NCBI GenBank assembly: GCA_027335515.1
Contig: DAHWHT010000281.1
Span: 1 to 14,660, forward strand
DNA length: 14,660 nt
Direction of reading: 5' to 3'
Origin: Clostridia bacterium
GTDB lineage: Bacteria > Bacillota_E > RBS10-35 > JAJYVN01
Shown: piece by piece, positions 1 through 7,001 of the stretch
Numbering within the stretch: the first letter of the stretch is position 1
Layout: every line of letters begins with the position of its first letter
Position numbers and translations under genes: made by a program
The notes under the pieces: model-generated
The model's input: the letters and a program-made list of their open reading frames with translations, nothing else
What the model was told of the DNA's origin: nothing
Databases searched by the model: none

Positions 1-318
1 CAGGACCATCATCGAGTCCGTGAGGTTGGGGCCGGCATAGTTCGGGGCGCGTTCGGTGCCCAGCACAAGTACGCTGAACGGTTCGTTGCGGCGCAGCGGC
101 ACCGTTGGACCGACGTTCTTCGGCTGCGCCACAGCGGTGACGCGGCCAACGATCCCCACCAACAAATTGCGTGGCCCCCCGGCCGCCTGAACGGCCATCG
201 CGGCGGCCCCAACAAGGATCACGACCAAACCGGCGAGCTTGACCCAACCGCGCCGAGCCAACCGCCGCTTGGGGCGGCGACGCTGGGCGGCCCTGGGGGG
301 CAGTGACGGTGCCTGCAC
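1..318 (-). CDS. LCP (LytR-CpsA-Psr) family protein, N-terminal part (runs off the left edge)
   Basis: The first 106 codons read from a GTG at 318 and stay open to the window edge. The start is supported by a GGGAG Shine-Dalgarno about 7 nt upstream. The layout is typical of LCP proteins: a short, strongly basic cytoplasmic segment rich in Arg and Lys (residues 9-27), one membrane helix (about 25-47), then the start of the extracellular domain with FSVLVLGTE (81-89) and NLTDSMMVL (98-106). These match the family's opening strand with GxD and its TD-S/T-MM motif. Members of this family attach undecaprenyl-linked glycopolymers such as teichoic acid to peptidoglycan on the outer face of the membrane; some act on other polymers. 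The usual Asp of the first motif is Glu89 here. The gene follows sigE but has its own promoter candidate. Family assignment is good; the polymer it handles cannot be read from this part. Confidence 0.82.
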   Translation of the reverse strand, partial: MQAPSLPPRAAQRRRPKRRLARRGWVKLAGLVVILVGAAAMAVQAAGGPRNLLVGIVGRVTAVAQPKNVGPTVPLRRNEPFSVLVLGTERAPNYAGPNLTDSMMVL

Positions 319-368
319 GGACTCACTCCCTCGCGGGGGCGCCGACCGTAGCGGATTCCCCGCTAGGG

Positions 369-397
369 AGCATACCGACAACCACGGTTGTTGTCGA
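369..397 (-). promoter_or_regulatory. Promoter candidate for the LCP gene with inverted repeat
   Basis: On the minus strand TCGACA (397-392) matches the -35 consensus at 5 of 6 positions, and TATGCT (374-369) matches the -10 at 4 of 6, with exactly 17 bp between them. The predicted start of transcription lies near 362, leaving a leader of about 44 nt before the GTG at 318. A perfect 7-bp inverted repeat, CGACAAC and GTTGTCG separated by 7 bp (376-382 and 390-396), overlaps the -35 element and the spacer, which would suit a dimeric repressor. The promoter is inferred from pattern only. Confidence 0.5.
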
Positions 398-469
398 TGG
401 CGCCCCCAGCCGGCAATGCCAGATACGACGCCCCCTGACGAGGAATGGTTCCCGGGCGCGGTCGGGCCG

Positions 470-1225
470 TCAGCCGGTCCGCTGCATCTCCTGGCGCAAC
501 CGGCGAATGATGCGCTTTTCCAAGCGTGAAATGTACGATTGCGAGATTCCCAGGCAGTCGGCCACCTGCTTTTGGGTGCGCTCGATCCCGTCGCGCAGGC
601 CGTAGCGCAACTCCACAATCGAACGCTCGCGCCGGCCGAGCATCGTCAGCGCCTTGCGCAAGACGTTGCGGTCCACCTCGTCCTCGGCATCCCGGTAGAC
701 CAGGTCCGGGTCCGTACCATGAATGTCCTGCAGCAGCAACTCGTTTCCGTCCCAATCCACGTTGAGCGGCTGGTCAAACGACACCTCGCCGCGGGTACGC
801 GCCGAACGGCGCAGGAACATGAGGATCTCGTTCTCGATGCATTTGCTGGCATAGGTCGCCAACTTGATACGCTTGGAGGGGTCAAAGGAGTTGACCGCCT
901 TGATCAGTCCAATGGCGCCGATGGAAATCAAATCCTCGATCGCCAGCCGCGTGTTGTCGAACTTGCGGGCAATATACACGACCAGCCGCAGGTTGCGCTC
1001 GATCAGCGCCGTCTTGACCGTCCCGTCCCCCGCGGCGAGGCGCTCGATCAACCGCTGCTCCTCCGCCGCGGTCAGCGGGGGCGGCAGGCTTTCCGAACCG
1101 CCGATGTAGTGGAGGGGCGCCGGCCCGGCCATCCAGGCCCGCAGCCGCCACCAGGCGCCACACCACCCCGCCGTCCACCGCGTCCACCACCCCGCGCCGT
1201 GCTTTGGGTCCGCCGTCCGCCCCAT
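470..1225 (-). CDS. sigE: RNA polymerase sporulation sigma factor SigE (pro-sigma-E)
   Basis: This 251-residue protein is the sigma factor of the early mother cell in sporulation. [13 protein letters not shown] (39-51) corresponds to the stretch around the Bacillus pro-sigma-E cleavage site. Region 2 is very well conserved ([12 protein letters not shown], then [20 protein letters not shown]), followed by [11 protein letters not shown] and region 4 with the helix-turn-helix around [19 protein letters not shown]. Bacillus subtilis SigE has 239 residues, so the length fits. The ATG at 1225 is preceded by GGAG at a spacing of 6 nt inside a longer purine run; an in-frame GTG lies directly before it. 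The first 39 residues form the pro-sequence, which is unusually rich in tryptophan. The protease gene spoIIGA ends 47 nt upstream, so the two are surely co-transcribed. It is made inactive and should be activated by SpoIIGA cleavage after asymmetric division. Confidence 0.96.
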   Translation of the reverse strand: MGRTADPKHGAGWWTRWTAGWCGAWWRLRAWMAGPAPLHYIGGSESLPPPLTAAEEQRLIERLAAGDGTVKTALIERNLRLVVYIARKFDNTRLAIEDLISIGAIGLIKAVNSFDPSKRIKLATYASKCIENEILMFLRRSARTRGEVSFDQPLNVDWDGNELLLQDIHGTDPDLVYRDAEDEVDRNVLRKALTMLGRRERSIVELRYGLRDGIERTQKQVADCLGISQSYISRLEKRIIRRLRQEMQRTG

Positions 1226-1272
1226 CACCCGCTCCACCCCCTGGACACCCCTGGACCGGGGTGCGCGTCTGG

Positions 1273-2235
1273 TCACACCGATGCCGCTTTCACCAGCGCC
1301 GGCCCCGGCGCCGCGACGACGGAACCCGGCACCACCGCGGCAAAACGCGCCAGCGGATCCAGCGGTTGGGCGCTGACCCCCACCACCGCCCGCACGCGCC
1401 GCCGCCCCCCCCCGGTCCCGAGCCAAACCGCGTCCGGGCGGAAGGCGCACAACAGACCGGCGGGCGCACCGATGGTCTGAAAGGGCAGCAGACGGATCCG
1501 TCCCATCCAGCCGCCGGCGACCGCGCGGCAGCGAACGCCGCGCCGCAGCCGCACCACCCGGCGGCGTCCACCACCGCCGCGGGCCGCCGCGGCCTCCGCC
1601 AGACCGGACGGCAGGGTGCAGGGCCCCGCCGCCATCGCCGCCAGCAGGGCCGGAGGCACGATCGGCCGCAACGCCGCCGCATCGACCACGATGGCCGGGC
1701 CTCCCCCGCATGGATCCCTCAATCCGTTGCCGGTATCCACCAGGGCGCGGCAGACGGCCGTGCGGTCACCAACCGCGATCTCCAAAATGCAGGTGCGGGG
1801 ACGCAGCAGGGACGGCCGCCAACGATCGCGCAGCGAACCGCCGATGGCGAGCGCCCCTCCGAGCCCCAGGACCGGAGCCCACCACGGCACCCCGCCCCAT
1901 CCCCCGGCGCCCATCCCCGCCAGCGCCTGGGCCAGGCCGGCCGCGAGGGCCCCCGCCCCATACAGGCAGCCCAGCAGGCGCACCAGGGCGCGGGGCGGCA
2001 GCGGCGCGTAGGCGCACCACGCCATGGCGGCCGCGGCAACCACGGCCCCAAAGGGCGAAAACAGTAGCGGCACCGATACCAAGAGCCCCGCCAGCGCATA
2101 CATTCCCCCTCCGGCGGCCGCGGCCACGAGCCGCCACGGCCGCGCGTCCAACCCGGCGAGGCGGCCCGCCACCACCAGGAGCGCCCAGTCCGCCCCGGCG
2201 TTCAATGCGAAAAAGAGGTCCGCGTAGACGCGCAC
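1273..2235 (-). CDS. spoIIGA: Sporulation sigma-E factor processing peptidase SpoIIGA
   Basis: This 320-residue protein is the membrane-bound aspartic protease that removes the pro-sequence of SigE (309 residues in B. subtilis). The N-terminal half is hydrophobic with several membrane helices (roughly residues 5-145, rich in Ala, Leu and Val). The C-terminal half carries [12 protein letters not shown] with the catalytic Asp at about residue 167, and later [13 protein letters not shown], both hallmarks of the family. I chose the GTG at 2235 because GGGAGGG stands 6 nt before it and the product then begins like known SpoIIGA proteins (short Arg/Lys-Val-Tyr-Asp start). The in-frame GTG at 2250 is longer by 5 residues, but its purine run is only about 2 nt away. 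In Bacillus the enzyme is switched on across the septum by SpoIIR from the forespore. It is followed by sigE after 47 nt. Confidence 0.93.
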   Translation of the reverse strand: MRVYADLFFALNAGADWALLVVAGRLAGLDARPWRLVAAAAGGGMYALAGLLVSVPLLFSPFGAVVAAAAMAWCAYAPLPPRALVRLLGCLYGAGALAAGLAQALAGMGAGGWGGVPWWAPVLGLGGALAIGGSLRDRWRPSLLRPRTCILEIAVGDRTAVCRALVDTGNGLRDPCGGGPAIVVDAAALRPIVPPALLAAMAAGPCTLPSGLAEAAAARGGGGRRRVVRLRRGVRCRAVAGGWMGRIRLLPFQTIGAPAGLLCAFRPDAVWLGTGGGRRRVRAVVGVSAQPLDPLARFAAVVPGSVVAAPGPALVKAASV

Positions 2236-2317
2236 GCGCAGCCCTCCCACCGCCTCCCGGCCGTCGCTGCGGACCGGCCGGGGACTCGCTGTGCTCCCCT
2301 ATGCTCGTGGCGGGCGG

Positions 2318-2352
2318 ATTATAACGGGCGGGGCGCCCCGGACCGTGTCGCG
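2318..2352 (-). promoter_or_regulatory. Candidate spoIIGA-sigE promoter (TATAAT with 22-bp spacer)
   Basis: The minus strand reads a perfect TATAAT (2323-2318), rare in such GC-rich DNA, overlapping the TAA stop of the VWA gene. At the usual 17-bp spacing there is no -35 element. At 22 bp there is GCGACA (2351-2346), which keeps four of six consensus bases. The known B. subtilis spoIIG promoter also has a 22-bp spacer and depends on phosphorylated Spo0A bound beside the -35. The plus strand here reads TGTCGCG (2346-2352), five of seven positions of the Spo0A box TGTCGAA. The expected transcript start is near 2311, about 75 nt before the GTG of spoIIGA. Confidence 0.5.
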
Positions 2353-4100
2353 CCGCGGCGGTCGGCCGTCCCCTCCAACCGACGCAGACGCTCGGCACGC
2401 GCCACCGCCGCGAGGACGTCCGGCCGCAGTTCGGCCACGACGTGCAAACGGCCGCCGGCCCGACGGGCCAACTCGCGCAGGTAGTGCTCATTTGGTTCCA
2501 GACCGATGCAGGAGAGGGCGATCCCGGAGCCCCGCAGGCCGCCGGCCTCCGCCAACGCCTCCTCCAGCGGGCTGCCCCCGCCGGCGCTGACCGTGGGGAT
2601 GCCGTCGGTCACCAGCAGCAGGAGGGCATGGCGCGCATGCGCCCGACACAGATACTGCCGCGCGGCCGCCAACCCCGCCGCCAGCGGGGTCAACCCGGCG
2701 GCGACCACGTCGCCCAGCCCCCGCTCCGCCGCCGCGTAGTTGCGCGTCAACCCGACGGCCAACACCGCGCCGCGCTCCTGAAAGGCCATCACCGCCACCC
2801 GGTCGCGGCTGGTCAGCAGCAGGTGGCGCGCCAGCATCTTGGCGGCGCGCATCCGCTCGCCCTCCATGCTGGCCGATGCGTCCAACAGCAGGCAGAGGTC
2901 GACGCGCCGCGGCCGCCGGCGGCGGCGCACGCGCACGTCCTGGGCCCGAACCGCCCCGATGCGACCGACCGTACCGCACAGACGCGAGGCGGCCGCCAGC
3001 ACCGTCTCGGCGACGGCAAGCTCCCCCAAACGCTCACCCGGCGGCAGCCGGACGGCTGAACCCGGCCGGCCGCGGCCGCCGGCCTGCAGGGGAGCGCGGC
3101 CGCCGACACGGCGTCCGGCCGGTGCGGCGATGTGCCGCGCGGCCACGCGCAGGGCCAGCTCCACTTCGCGCAGCCGCCGGCCGAAGGTACCGCGCAGCGC
3201 CTCGCCGCGGTCGGTCAAACGCCACAGGCCCCCCCGCGGCTCCGCCAGGCCCTCGCGGCCGAGGTGGGCCACGGCGTCGCGCAGCCGCGGGCCGCTCCAG
3301 CCCACAGGCCGCATGGCGCCGAGGGCGACCGGACGGCTCAGGCCCTCCAGTATGGCCCGCGCGGCCTCAACGCCGCCGAGGTCTTCGGCGAGGCGCGCGG
3401 CGGCCGGCACCAGGGCGTCGGGGTGTGCGCCGGCGACCGCACCCGTGGGTGTTGCCCCCGCCGGCGCAGGGGCGTCTTCGGACTCGGAGAGCCGGCTGTC
3501 GGTCAGCGCCGCGTACGCCTCCAGTCCGGCGTCGGCCGGACCGGCCGGACCGACCCATGCCGACAGCACCCGCTGCGGCTTGCGCGGGGGCAGCCCGACC
3601 GCGGCCACCGTGCGCTCGACGGCCGCCACCAGATAGAAGCAGAACGCCAGGTCGCCGTGCGGCAGACGCCCGGCCAGGTGGACATGACCCCGGTGGGCCG
3701 CGAGCACCCCGGGCCGCTGTCCGCCCTGCAGGCTGCCGCCGATGCGCCCACCGCCCACGGCGGTTTGCGCGTCGAAGCCATCCGCGCAGATGCCGCCACC
3801 CTGCCCGGGGAAGTCGGCGCGGTACCAGGCGAGGGCGGATTGAAACGCGCGCGCGACCCACCCCGGGGGCACCAGCCCCGGAGCGTGAAAGACGTCCAGG
3901 TGCAGGATCTGCCCGGGCTGGCGGCGGCGGTAGAAGACCTGACCCGCGTCGCGGTCCAAGAGCACGGTCACCGTATCGGGATCCGCCGCAGACAACAGGT
4001 GCACCCGCAGGCTGGCCACGGCCGACTCACCCACACGCACCCCGTGCGACAGATCGTCGCCCATCCGCTCGGCGGCGGCGCGCAGCATGGCAAAGCGCAT
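2319..4100 (-). CDS. VWA domain protein (BchD/ChlD-like), partner of the upstream AAA+ ATPase
   Basis: This 593-residue protein is of unassigned function. The C-terminal third is a von Willebrand factor A domain: DLCLLLDASASMEGERM contains a complete DxSxS metal-binding motif (Asp at residue 407), followed by GLTPLAAGL with the conserved Thr and LLLVTDGIPTV with the third metal ligand. The N-terminal 350 residues match nothing I recognise; around residues 215-330 lie Ala/Gly-rich stretches and a segment resembling a winged-helix (LRDAVAHLGREGLAEPRGGLWRLT). A basic run of Arg (QDVRVRRRRRPRR) precedes the VWA domain. The ATG at 4100 lies 29 nt after the stop of the AAA+ gene and has no visible Shine-Dalgarno; ATG codons at 4088 and downstream are alternatives, so translation may depend on reinitiation. 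The AAA+/VWA order resembles BchI/BchD of chelatases and MoxR/VWA chaperone pairs. I infer an ATP-driven complex acting on an unknown target. Confidence 0.8.
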   Translation of the reverse strand: MRFAMLRAAAERMGDDLSHGVRVGESAVASLRVHLLSAADPDTVTVLLDRDAGQVFYRRRQPGQILHLDVFHAPGLVPPGWVARAFQSALAWYRADFPGQGGGICADGFDAQTAVGGGRIGGSLQGGQRPGVLAAHRGHVHLAGRLPHGDLAFCFYLVAAVERTVAAVGLPPRKPQRVLSAWVGPAGPADAGLEAYAALTDSRLSESEDAPAPAGATPTGAVAGAHPDALVPAAARLAEDLGGVEAARAILEGLSRPVALGAMRPVGWSGPRLRDAVAHLGREGLAEPRGGLWRLTDRGEALRGTFGRRLREVELALRVAARHIAAPAGRRVGGRAPLQAGGRGRPGSAVRLPPGERLGELAVAETVLAAASRLCGTVGRIGAVRAQDVRVRRRRRPRRVDLCLLLDASASMEGERMRAAKMLARHLLLTSRDRVAVMAFQERGAVLAVGLTRNYAAAERGLGDVVAAGLTPLAAGLAAARQYLCRAHARHALLLLVTDGIPTVSAGGGSPLEEALAEAGGLRGSGIALSCIGLEPNEHYLRELARRAGGRLHVVAELRPDVLAAVARAERLRRLEGTADRRGATRSGAPRPL

Positions 4101-4129
4101 GGCGGGAAAGGGACTGAAAACCGGTGGGT

Positions 4130-5569
4130 TCAGCCGGCACCGCCCCCGGGGCCGGCACCATCGGCGCGCCGGGAGGGTGTCCACAACTCCGCCGGCGGCA
4201 GATCGGGCAGGAAGGTCGCCACGGCGCGCGGTGCGATGGGCGGCAGGCGCGTGGGATCCGCCAGCCGCCCGGCGCGGTCGGAAACCGTCGGCCGCGCGGG
4301 CGACGTAGCGGGCCCTGCGGCGCAGGCGGCTCCGCCGGGTGCGCCGTCGGCCGCCTCGGCGACAGCCGGCGCGGCGGGACGCCCCCAACGCCACCAGCGG
4401 GACGGGGACCGCGGCGGGCCGGCGGAGGCCGGCGGCGCCGGGGCCGCGGGCGGTGCCACACCGGGAGCGGACGGCCGAACAACCTCCGCCACCGCCGATG
4501 CCGCCAGGGCCGCCGCGGGGGCCGGCCGCGGCGCCGGATCCTCCCGCTCCAGCCGGTCCAGCAGGCGGGCGAGTTCCTCCGGCTCCAGCCGATGGCCCAG
4601 CACCAGGGCGGCCGTCGCCCGAAGATCGGCGTAGTGGACGACGCTGCGCCCCTGGCCTTGCGCCCGCAGCCGGGCGCTGCTCTGCCAGGCCTGGACGGCC
4701 CGCAGACTCTCGATCTGGAACTCGCAATACAACCCGGCGAGCAGCGTCCGCCACGCCGGCGTCAGGTCCGGTACCGCCTGGGCCGCCCGCTCCAGGAGCT
4801 GCTGACGCAACCGGCACTCGGCGGCCCGCGCGGCATCGGGCGGCGGAGATCCCGCGAAATCGTCCCGGTCCAGGACCGCGGCGACGGTGGCGACCTCCGC
4901 CGGCCGACGCATGGCCACCATCAAATCAAAGCGATCCGCCAGCTGCCGCCGGATGTCTCCGAGCGGACCGGGCTCCTCATCCGGATTGCTGGCCGCCCAC
5001 ACGGTCACCCGGCAGGGCAGCACCACCGGCGCCAGGCCCGTCTCCTCAATCTGCAAACGGCCGGGTTTGGTCCCCATGACGTCCAGCAGCACATCCGCCA
5101 GTTCGGGGGCGATGTCCGCGAGGCGGTTGACCTCGTCGACGAAGACGACCCCGCGGTGGGCCCGCGCCAGGGTGCCGGGCAGCAGGGCGGCGTGCGGATG
5201 CTCGGGATCGGTCAAGCGCGCCAGGTCGATCGAGCCGGCCACGGTCCCGATCTTGGCCGAAGGGGAGATCTCCAGGAACGGAGCCGGAACCTCCTCCACG
5301 GCCGTCGCGTCGCGCTCTGGTCCCGTCTGGTCCCGGTGCAGCGGACAGTGCGGGGCGAGGGGGTCGCAATTGTATGGGCAGCCGCGGATGCGCCGGATGC
5401 TGGGCAGCAACCGTGCCGCCGCGCGCACCGCGGTCGTCTTGCCGGTGCCCCGCAACCCCTCGACGTGCACGTGCAGCGGGTGACCGCGCACCAGGCCGAG
5501 GATGGATATCTCCAAGGCCTGGTGCAGCGCCTCGTTCCCCGGATGGCGCACCAACTCCGGATACTGCAA
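4130..5569 (-). CDS. AAA+ ATPase, Mg-chelatase subunit I (BchI)-like
   Basis: The product has 479 residues. The opening YPELVRHPGNEALHQALEIS is followed by Walker A EGLRGTGKTT (37-46, Lys44), Walker B GVVFVDEVNRL (140-150, Asp145 and Glu146) and VTVWAASNPDEE as sensor 1, then PLGDIRRQLADRFDL, the helix region seen in BchI and MoxR relatives. Between Walker A and the next strand lies GCPYNCDPLAPHCPLH (63-78), with three Cys and two His that could bind zinc. The last 110 residues are Ala/Pro-rich and look disordered. I chose the TTG at 5569: GGAGG stands 7 nt before it and the product then starts exactly where homology would begin. An ATG at 5641 lies in frame but has no Shine-Dalgarno. The gene precedes the VWA gene by 29 nt. 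No other chelatase or tetrapyrrole gene is visible, so a true magnesium or cobalt chelatase is unlikely. Confidence 0.85.
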   Translation of the reverse strand: MQYPELVRHPGNEALHQALEISILGLVRGHPLHVHVEGLRGTGKTTAVRAAARLLPSIRRIRGCPYNCDPLAPHCPLHRDQTGPERDATAVEEVPAPFLEISPSAKIGTVAGSIDLARLTDPEHPHAALLPGTLARAHRGVVFVDEVNRLADIAPELADVLLDVMGTKPGRLQIEETGLAPVVLPCRVTVWAASNPDEEPGPLGDIRRQLADRFDLMVAMRRPAEVATVAAVLDRDDFAGSPPPDAARAAECRLRQQLLERAAQAVPDLTPAWRTLLAGLYCEFQIESLRAVQAWQSSARLRAQGQGRSVVHYADLRATAALVLGHRLEPEELARLLDRLEREDPAPRPAPAAALAASAVAEVVRPSAPGVAPPAAPAPPASAGPPRSPSRWWRWGRPAAPAVAEAADGAPGGAACAAGPATSPARPTVSDRAGRLADPTRLPPIAPRAVATFLPDLPPAELWTPSRRADGAGPGGGAG

Positions 5570-5735
5570 GCCATCCCCTCCGTCTCCAGACCAAACCTGG
5601 CCCGACCTGGGAGTAGCATGGGCCCGGACCGGCCCTTTCATGCGTACGGCAGGGACGCGGGCGCGCCTTGCGGAATGGACGCCGGTCTGCGACGCCCGCT
5701 GCGCTGCGGACAGGCTGCTTGGAGGAGGGGTTCCG
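5570..5735. other. Divergent intergenic region between AAA+ gene and argG
   Basis: These 166 bp must hold the promoters of argG (rightward) and of the AAA+/VWA genes (leftward) unless the latter start elsewhere. I found no convincing -35/-10 pair on either strand. Visible items are TAGCAT (5614-5619) as a weak -10 and a short inverted repeat GGGCC and GGCCC with a 6-bp gap (5620-5635). I see no T-box, riboswitch or clear arginine operator. Confidence 0.4.
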
Positions 5736-6977
5736 TTGCCGCGCAAGATCGTCCTGGCATACTCCGGTGGCCTGGACACCTCGGTGGCCATCCGCTGGCT
5801 CGCGCAGCGCTACGACGCCGAAGTCGTCACCCTGACCGCGGATCTCGGCCAGGGCCGCGACGTCCAGCAGGTCAGCGAGCGGGCGCTGCGCATCGGCGCC
5901 GTCGCGGCCGAAGTCGTCGACGCCCGCGACATGTTCCTGCAGTATTTCGTCTTCCCGGCGCTGCAGGCCGGGGCGCTCTATGAAGGCCAGTATCCGCTGG
6001 CCACCGCCCTGGCCCGCCCGCTGATCGCCTTTCTGCTGGTGGAGGCGGCGCGCAAGTACGGCGCCGACGCCGTCGCCCACGGCTGCACGGGCAAGGGCAA
6101 CGACCAGGTGCGCTTCGACCTGGCGGTCCAGACCCTGGACCCGCGCCTGGAGGTCATCGCCCCCATCCGGGAGTGGTCGATGACGCGCGACCAGGAGCGC
6201 GCCTACGCGGCGGAACACGGCATCGAGGTGCCGGTCACCTCGGAAAAGCCCTACAGCATCGACGCCAACGTGTGGGGCCGCAGCATCGAGTCCGGGGTGC
6301 TGGAGGATCCCGCGGTGGAGCCGCCGGAAGACGTCTTTGAATGGACGGCGCCCATCGAGCGGACGCCCCCGCAGCCCGCGCGGGTCCGGGTCGGCTTTGA
6401 GGCCGGCGTGCCGGTCAGCATCGACGGCGAACCCTGCAGCGACCTCGCCCTGGTCGAAACCCTCAACGCCCTGGCGGGACACCACGGGGTCGGCCGCATC
6501 GACCACGTCGAAAACCGCCTGGTCGGCATCAAGTCGCGCGAGATCTATGAGGCCCCCGCCGCCGTCGTGCTCCACCAGGCGCACGCCGCGCTGGAGACCC
6601 TCACCCTGACCCGCGATGCCGCCCGCTTCAAGCAGGAGGTATCGGCGGCCTACGCCGACCTCATCTACAACGGCAAATGGTTCAGCGCACTGCACCAGGA
6701 TCTGATGGCGTTTGTGCATTCCAACCAGCGGCACGTCAGCGGCGACGTCGTACTGAAGCTGCACCGCGGCACGTGCCGGGTGGTGGGCCGCAGTTCCCCC
6801 GTCTCCCTATACAGCAAGGAACTGGCCACCTATGAGGCGGGCGACGCCTTCGACCACCAGGCGGCCGTCGGCTTCATCCGCCTGTACGGCCTCGGCACCG
6901 TGCAGCAGGCGCGCGTCCAGCGGCTGCCCCTGGCCTCCGACCTGCCACGGCTGCCCGAGCGGGGGCCCGGCGCCTGA
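5736..6977 (+). CDS. argG: Argininosuccinate synthase
   Basis: This 413-residue enzyme joins citrulline and aspartate with ATP to form argininosuccinate, the next-to-last step of arginine synthesis in the cytoplasm. The ATP-binding PP-loop AYSGGLDTS (8-16) is at the expected N-terminal place, HGCTGKGNDQVRF (115-127) is intact, and YSIDANVWGRSIESG, HGVGRIDHVENRLVGIKSRE and DLIYNGKWFSALHQDLMAF all fit the family. The usual length is about 400. Start: TTG at 5736, 5 nt after GGAGGAGGGG, giving the expected N-terminus PRKIVLAYSGG. It stands alone: argH is not adjacent, the gene upstream is divergent and the gene downstream is convergent. Its stop codon lies in the loop of a strong hairpin. Confidence 0.96.
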   Translation: MPRKIVLAYSGGLDTSVAIRWLAQRYDAEVVTLTADLGQGRDVQQVSERALRIGAVAAEVVDARDMFLQYFVFPALQAGALYEGQYPLATALARPLIAFLLVEAARKYGADAVAHGCTGKGNDQVRFDLAVQTLDPRLEVIAPIREWSMTRDQERAYAAEHGIEVPVTSEKPYSIDANVWGRSIESGVLEDPAVEPPEDVFEWTAPIERTPPQPARVRVGFEAGVPVSIDGEPCSDLALVETLNALAGHHGVGRIDHVENRLVGIKSREIYEAPAAVVLHQAHAALETLTLTRDAARFKQEVSAAYADLIYNGKWFSALHQDLMAFVHSNQRHVSGDVVLKLHRGTCRVVGRSSPVSLYSKELATYEAGDAFDHQAAVGFIRLYGLGTVQQARVQRLPLASDLPRLPERGPGA

Positions 6978-6989
6978 AGCGCCGGGCCC
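6963..6989. terminator. Bidirectional terminator-like hairpin between argG and the ASRT gene
   Basis: A perfect 11-bp inverted repeat, GGGCCCGGCGC (6963-6973) and its complement (6979-6989), encloses the 5-nt loop CTGAA, which contains the TGA stop of argG. It lies between the two convergent genes, and the ASRT stop is only 12 nt beyond it. No T-tract follows on either strand, so it is not a classic intrinsic terminator. In GC-rich genomes such stems often sit at convergent gene ends. Confidence 0.65.
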
Positions 6990-7001
6990 GGACCCGCCGC
7001 C

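Noticed and set aside
539..1480. Open frame antisense to sigE
   Set aside because: It mirrors the codon structure of sigE, has no family motif and no sensible Shine-Dalgarno.
4101..4817. N-terminal extension of the VWA gene into the AAA+ gene
   Set aside because: The frame is open, but the extension overlaps the AAA+ coding region and is low-complexity; the gene more plausibly begins at 4100.
2319..5569. True magnesium or cobalt chelatase (BchI/BchD, CobS/CobT) for chlorophyll or cobalamin
   Set aside because: No tetrapyrrole gene lies nearby, the large catalytic subunit is absent, and the VWA protein's N-terminus does not resemble BchD.
5570..5735. T-box, riboswitch or arginine operator in front of argG
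   Set aside because: No conserved T-box bulge sequence, long structured leader or ARG-box-like AT-rich palindrome could be seen.
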